DNA from: Chrysomallon squamiferum
Taxonomy: Eukaryota > Mollusca > Gastropoda > Neomphalida > Peltospiridae
Assembly: GCA_012295275.1 (NCBI GenBank)
Contig: CM022674.1
Location: 2,275,742 to 2,300,741 of the forward strand
DNA: 25,000 nucleotides
Direction: 5' to 3'
The number at the start of each line of letters is the position of its first letter. Position 1 is the first letter of the stretch. A program made the position numbers and the translations under genes. The notes under the pieces were generated by a model, which had not been told where the DNA came from, searched no databases, and was given only the letters and a program-made list of their open reading frames with translations. Below, one piece after another: positions 20,938 through 25,000 of the stretch.

Positions 20938-21470
20938 ATAAAGCTTCTTTCTGTCGGCTTATGTCCAGCCTTTCATCAATCCCTTTATTTATAATCTGAT
21001 TCTGTCTCCAGATAAGCACACACACTGTGTATTGATTTAAAAACAGTAAGTTATTTTAGTTGATAGCCAAACTCGCCATGCTTGAAACAACAGCGTGGAG
21101 TTTCACAATAGCTTGGAACGCACAGGCAAAGTTATTACACCTACCCCCGTGTTGTTAGCACTTAAAGCAATCTGCTAGATTCTTTTCATTTATAGAAATA
21201 GTCTTACATCATCAGTCATTGTTGACTAGAAAAATAAAAAAAAATAAAACATTTTTAGAAAAGAAAGAAACAAGCGAATATTGGTAGAAGGTTTGTAGTC
21301 AGATTCATTACGACCTGTTTCAATGATCATTTGTTTTTGCGACGGTACGAAATAGAGACTGAGAGAAAAAACAAAGAAACAAAAATATCGGATGTGTTAG
21401 CAATTCGCTGTTGTGTTCAGGAACAGCTGTATCAGTTATTGTTTCTCTCTTGTGTTTTGTTTGGTGTTAC
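20938..21470. other. Unique sequence
   Basis: An acceptor-like TCTGTCTCCAG at 21001-21011 is followed 34 bases later by a donor-like ACAGTAAGTT. The interval has stops in all three frames, so at most it could be a noncoding exon. Nothing else supported. Confidence 0.4.
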
Positions 21471-21542
21471 AATGCTGTTTAATAGTGTGGTATGCACCAG
21501 TATAATAATGCTGATTCATAGTGTGGTATGTACCAGTGTTTT
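21471..21542. repeat. 36-bp tandem duplication
   Basis: AATGCTG...ATAGTGTGGTATG.ACCAGT occurs twice with a period of 36 bases (starts 21471 and 21507) and only a few differences. Two copies only. Confidence 0.85.
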
Positions 21543-21601
21543 TTTTTTCTTTAATTATTTTATAACTTGATAAACTGATATTTAGAGAATTCTTACATCC
21601 G

Positions 21602-21646
<45 letters not shown>

Positions 21647-21819
21647 TAATGCTGAAACATATTTTGTGTATCTTTTTTCTGAATGTAAGAGCGATATTAC
21701 GATTATTGTTATTATTATTATTATTATTATTACTACTACTACTACTGCTGCTCCTATTACTATTAGTGTTATTCCTATTGTTACTATTACTATATTTATT
21801 ATTATTATTATTACATTTA

Positions 21820-21874
<55 letters not shown>

Positions 21875-21924
21875 GATTGTTATTATTATTTCGATCATGA
21901 TAACTGTTATTATTGGTATTAGAG

Positions 21925-21984
<60 letters not shown>

Positions 21985-22013
21985 TTGGTGGTGTTGTTGT
22001 TGTTGTTGTTGTT
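21602..22013. repeat. Long compound trinucleotide array before the exon
   Basis: AAT units at 21602-21650, then after unique bases TTA, CTA, TTA (about 21822-21873), CTA (21925-21983, about 19 units) and GTT (about 21988-22013) blocks. Poly-Ile, poly-Thr, poly-Val and poly-Leu frames are repeat translations. The GTT block ends about 25 bases before the splice acceptor at 22038. Confidence 0.95.
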
Positions 22014-22038
22014 AACATTGTTGTTACTATTATTTCAG
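22012..22038 (+). other. Splice acceptor region
   Basis: A branch-point-like TTAAC at about 22012-22016 lies some 23 bases upstream of the AG. A T-rich tract interrupted by A follows and ends in TTTCAG. Spacing suits a metazoan 3' splice site. The acceptor directly abuts a (GTT)n microsatellite, so part of the recognition sequence grows out of simple repeat. Confidence 0.5.
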
Positions 22039-22105
22039 ATGATGGCGGCCAGTGCTAGAACTCGGACGGGCTGTAACAAGAAGAAGTCCGATTCATGTCC
22101 GAAAG
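22039..22105 (+). CDS. Candidate protein-coding exon, possibly first coding exon
   Basis: Seen: a pyrimidine/T-rich stretch ends in TATTTCAG at 22038, followed by 67 bases and then the strong donor AAAG|GTAAGC at 22106. Of the three frames, two hit stops early (TGA at 22040; TAG after five codons). The frame beginning at 22039 is open throughout and starts ATG ATG GCG GCC. The second ATG (22042) has G at +4 but a T at -3, so the start context is only fair; the first lies directly on the splice junction. The peptide begins MMAASARTRTGCNKKKSD, is basic with two cysteines, and continues to SCPK with the next codon split after its first base (phase 1 donor). Inference: an initial coding exon with its 5' UTR in an upstream exon, or a short internal exon. 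I do not recognise the protein. No second exon of the same gene can be identified in the window. Confidence 0.6.
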
Positions 22106-22724
22106 GTAAGCGTACATTCATTTTATGTTAGAGCACGCTTGTCGTGGGCAGCTAGCACTGTCCCACTAAACAATAATATTAATGTCAGTTTGTTAGACGG
22201 GATGCCCAAAAAAATATATATTTCCCCAGTTCACTATAGTTAAAAAGAGTCGGTGATGGGAAGCGATCCAAGAACCTGTCTGTCTTCGAAGGGCGACATC
22301 TTCATCATAACATTACTCAGATATTTATTTATTTATTTATTTATTTATTTATTTGTTCATTCGTTCATTTGTTCATTCATTCAATTGCCCGTATGATAAG
22401 AAAATTATTGATGTCAAAAACTGAGGAATCAAAAATCAATACTCAGACTGTTTTTAATGCTGGCGCTTTAACAATTTTTAGCTTACCTTTAATTCAGTTT
22501 ATTCCTTATTATTAATGTTATTGTTTTGTATGTATGGTTGATACATTTATATAAATTCTTGGTGTGTGACATTTCAAATGAAAGTCTGCGTCTTGCACGA
22601 TTATTGATGACGTAATGAGCTGGAGTTTCGTTGTCTGGTTACGAAGAACTTAGGCTTTATAAATACAGCTATAAATATACAACATATATTGAACTATGAG
22701 TCCAGATTTAAAGAACAGTACATA
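22106..22724 (+). other. Probable intron start after the exon
   Basis: Begins with the donor GTAAGC. Contains mostly unique AT-rich sequence, a (TTTA)n block at 22323-22354, a TTCATTCG-type block to 22383, a TGACGTAA site near 22607 and a TTATAAATA string near 22655. No further exon is evident. Confidence 0.35.
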
Positions 22725-22785
<61 letters not shown>

Positions 22786-22876
22786 GTAGTGATACATACA
22801 CACACACACACACACACACGCACGCACGCAAACGCACATATACATAATATGACAACAACAACAACAACAACAACAA
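22725..22876. repeat. (AAT)n-(CA)n-(CGCA)n-(CAA)n compound microsatellite
   Basis: AAT at 22725-22783, CA at 22798-22819, CGCA to about 22830, then CAA at 22852-22876. Confidence 0.95.
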
Positions 22877-22887
22877 AAAAGCGGTAA

Positions 22888-23145
22888 CATTTCGTGATCT
22901 GGATTCACAAATCGTTCACAAGTCCTAAATACATCATCCAGTTAATCCAGAGTCTACGCACACAGTTCCAGCTAAATCTCCCAGCCGACAATAACTCAAA
23001 GCAGAGCTGTCATAATTCGGGACACCCGGTAGTCGATTCATCGATTCGGAGCAGGCCCAGACGCCAAGCGAGAGAACTGGGGCTGCAGAAATTCGATACT
23101 AAAGATTTATTAAGAAAAATAGCTGGGAACAGGAATCTCGAGTAG
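22888..23145 (+). other. Non-repetitive open stretch of 86 codons, no start
   Basis: A frame is open from after a TAA at 22885 to a TAG ending at 23145. It contains no ATG, so it could be real only as part of a spliced exon. I find no convincing acceptor or donor at its edges. The base composition is balanced and free of simple repeats, unlike its flanks, with an Arg-rich middle (SRPRRQAREL). It lies about 780 bases after the 22.04 kb exon on the same strand. Equally plausible as a noncoding island within the intron. Confidence 0.15.
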
Positions 23146-23255
23146 TCGCTTGGGTTATGCATTGAAATGTGTGTGTATGTGTGTTTCTGCTAGGTTGATT
23201 AACTTGTTTTTATTGCTTTTATTGCAGCGATAACTTCTTAAAGGAGAACTACTAC

Positions 23256-23258
<3 letters not shown>

Positions 23259-23287
<29 letters not shown>

Positions 23288-23302
23288 CTTCTTCTTCTTC
23301 TT
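23259..23302. repeat. (TTC)n array
   Basis: About 14 TTC units preceded by ACT units. Confidence 0.9.
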
Positions 23303-23979
23303 CGTTATTTATGTTTGATTAATTAACTGTTTTTTGTTTCGTCGCTTTTTATAAAGAATAAACAGACCTACTCTGTCTACCGCACGTGGACGCGCACGCA
23401 TACACATTCGAACACACACAAACGTTTACAGTTTAATTACAACTATCGCTGTCTTTAAAAGACAAGCTGTAATATTTACACTCTGGAAATCAGACAGGAA
23501 AATGGGAATATTTGATTTTACACAAGAGTGTGTATTCAGAATTTAATGTTTTCTAAACAGTTACTTTGGCTATTTATCCAAAGAAAATAGCATTATTTTG
23601 TTTTACTCTTAGAGTAGCATTCAGAAGTTAGTTATTTTCAGTATTTATCCTGTAATATTATTATAATATTTACAGTTAATGTTAGTTTAGAATGCAGCAA
23701 AATCTTACCCTGTAATAATTTTTAAGAAAGTCTTCTTACTCTTTTTTTTTTTATTTTTATTTTTATTTTTTTTAATAATAAAAGACAGCTATATTCGGAC
23801 ATTAACCCTATCATTGTCACAATCTTTACTTGTGATATTTATCCTGATATTTATTTCATTTTCATCCGTTTTCGTTACTGGAGGGGCCGCATTCACCTCT
23901 GTTTACAAATAACTTGCCAACGATGCTTGTCAAAACTCGATTAATCATCCCCAAAATAGATGATAAATAATGAAGCATA
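23303..23979. other. AT-rich unique sequence
   Basis: T-rich run at about 23743-23773; otherwise unique with no coding frame or clear motif. Confidence 0.45.
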
Positions 23980-24068
23980 AAAAAAAAAAAAAAAAAAGCA
24001 TCAGTTTGATAATTTTCCGTTTTACAATGAAAAGAAAACCTTGAAGTTGATCTTTTTTTTTTTCTTTT
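23980..24068. repeat. Poly(A) and T-rich runs
   Basis: A-run at about 23980-23997 and T-runs at about 24052-24071. Confidence 0.8.
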
Positions 24069-24360
24069 TTTGATATATGAAAAAACAAGCGAGAAGAAAA
24101 GATTCAAAATGGCCGCGCGTTGTCTGTTATTAGAAATTTATCCAGCGGTAACTGTGGCTTTACTAAATGTTGCGCTTTCCCGGGGCTACGAAATAATGGA
24201 CGGCTATCGGCCGCTGCCCGGTCTACTGAACGTGAAAGGAAGCTTACTCGACTTCGTTCCATTCTAATCCGATTGCCCGTATGTGGCCTGGACAAAGCGT
24301 TATTGTCTGCTGCAGTCAGCGATAGCACAGCGAGAGGCTGATGTGAAACATGGAATACCT
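24069..24360. promoter_or_regulatory. High-complexity, CpG-containing island
   Basis: Holds the small ORF at 24109 and the near-consensus YY1 element at 24105-24116. Three overlapping open frames on both strands reflect raised GC, not separate genes. Candidate promoter-proximal or enhancer sequence. Confidence 0.3.
24109..24267 (+). CDS. Possible 52-codon small ORF or regulatory island
   Basis: An ATG at 24109 in a good context (AAAATGG) opens 52 codons ending in TAA. The predicted peptide has a hydrophobic stretch around residues 10-24 (PAVTVALLNVAL), an acidic/aromatic middle and a Phe C-terminus. I do not recognise a family. No splice donor or poly(A) signal is tied to it, and 52 open codons in a locally GC-richer island can occur by chance. 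The same ATG overlaps an 11-of-12 match to the YY1 consensus CAANATGGCGGC (24105-24116). The region could therefore be a transcription or translation start, or just a conserved noncoding element. Confidence 0.18.
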   Translation: MAARCLLLEIYPAVTVALLNVALSRGYEIMDGYRPLPGLLNVKGSLLDFVPF

Positions 24361-24409
24361 GCGTACATCATGTTCACTCGTCTGTCTTGTCTGTATGTCT
24401 GTATGTCCA

Positions 24410-24411
<2 letters not shown>

Positions 24412-24451
<40 letters not shown>

Positions 24452-24715
24452 TTTACTTACTTAGTTCCCCGCTCAACAGTTACAACAACTGGTACTCGCT
24501 GATCTGTCATTGAAGTCTTTTCTTAATCTTATTCCATCTTTCCCTCTGTCTTTGTCAATCTCCATCTGTCTGTCTGTCTGTCTGTCTCTCTGTGTGTCTG
24601 TCTCTCTCTCTGTCTCTCTGTCTCTGTGTTTGTATGTCTGTCTCTGTCTGCCTCTGTCTGTCTGTCTGTTTCTCTCTCTCTCTCTTTGTGTTGTATATAT
24701 GCATTTCGTGTGTGT
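24412..24715. repeat. (GT)n then CTGT/CT-rich array
   Basis: Pure GT units at about 24412-24448, unique bases, then degenerate CTGT and CT units from about 24541 to 24715, with pyrimidine-rich sequence continuing to about 24860. Confidence 0.9.
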
Positions 24716-24966
24716 CTCTCTATACAACATATTTTTCTACTGCTTTTTATTCTCCTTCTTTATCTCATCTTTCTCTCCCACACACCTTACTTTCTCTTTC
24801 ATTTTATCCCCCCCCCTTTTAAATTCTTCTTCAGTTTCCACATTCCACGTCTTCCATTGTTTTCAACTTAGTCATCCTTCAGAAAAAAACTTAACAATTT
24901 ATCGCCGATTATTTTAAAAATTCCTTTACACGCTGTACAATTTCCATGATCATTAGCCTCCATGTT

Positions 24967-24984
24967 TATATATATATATATATA
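24967..24984. repeat. Short (TA)n
   Basis: Nine or so TA units next to the end of the window. Confidence 0.85.
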
Positions 24985-25000
24985 AAAAGACCCAGTACTG

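Noticed and set aside
21012-21045. Micro-exon between TCTCCAG and GTAAGTT
   Set aside because: Only 34 bases with stops in every frame; no support beyond chance motif pairing.
21593-22058. Poly-Ile, poly-Thr, poly-Val and poly-Leu frames
   Set aside because: Translations of TTA/CTA/GTT microsatellites; all frames are open because the repeat unit lacks stops.

Overview
The window looks like animal nuclear DNA from a repeat-rich, AT-rich genome. About a third of bases are G or C. It is studded with long di-, tri- and tetranucleotide microsatellites, has intact CpG dinucleotides in the unique stretches, and shows one clear GT-AG style exon. Together these fit a marine invertebrate, plausibly a mollusc or other lophotrochozoan, but nothing in the sequence proves the taxon. 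There is no sign of a bacterial, viral or organellar origin, no operon, and no rRNA, tRNA or CRISPR array.

Layout. The best coding evidence is one short exon at 22039-22105 (+). It has a polypyrimidine/CAG acceptor, a single open frame carrying two in-frame ATGs, and an AAAG|GTAAGC donor. The rest behaves like intron or intergenic 'gene desert'. Low-complexity blocks alternate with high-complexity, higher-GC islands (about 3.72-4.22, 5.07-5.30, 5.90-6.30, 6.95-7.29, 7.95-8.38, 8.88-9.12, 11.22-11.77, 13.04-13.43, 15.00-15.20, 15.93-16.17, 18.48-18.66, 19.86-20.07, 22.89-23.16 and 24.07-24.36 kb). These islands have no convincing coding frame. They carry homeodomain, E-box, CRE, T-box and YY1-type motifs, so candidate cis-regulatory elements are the most economical reading. 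Conservation cannot be tested here.

Repeats. CT/GA arrays are at 1.5, 2.4, 4.8, 9.5, 13.8, 14.3, 19.5-19.7 and 20.4 kb. CA/GT arrays are at 1.7-1.9, 3.5, 5.0, 7.4-7.6, 9.4, 13.9, 22.8 and 24.4 kb. AAT/ACT/ATC-type trinucleotide arrays are at 5.8, 6.4, 8.7, 10.4, 10.9, 12.2, 17.2, 17.7, 21.6-22.0, 22.7 and 23.3 kb. A dispersed direct repeat of about 320-340 bp, each copy preceded by a long (CT)n, occurs at 14299-14720 and 20419-20889. It is either an uncharacterised mobile or repeat family or a local duplication.

How it fits together. The simplest model is the 5' part of a large-intron gene on the + strand. The 22.04 kb exon would be the first coding exon (or a short internal one), embedded in intron with scattered regulatory islands. 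I do not recognise the gene. Most apparent open frames are translations of microsatellites (Ser-Leu, Arg-Glu, poly-Ile, poly-Thr) and are not genes. I found no evidence of a novel enzymatic or defence system. The items worth a second look are the exon, the regulatory islands, the duplicated CT-headed element and the unusual-structure DNA tracts.
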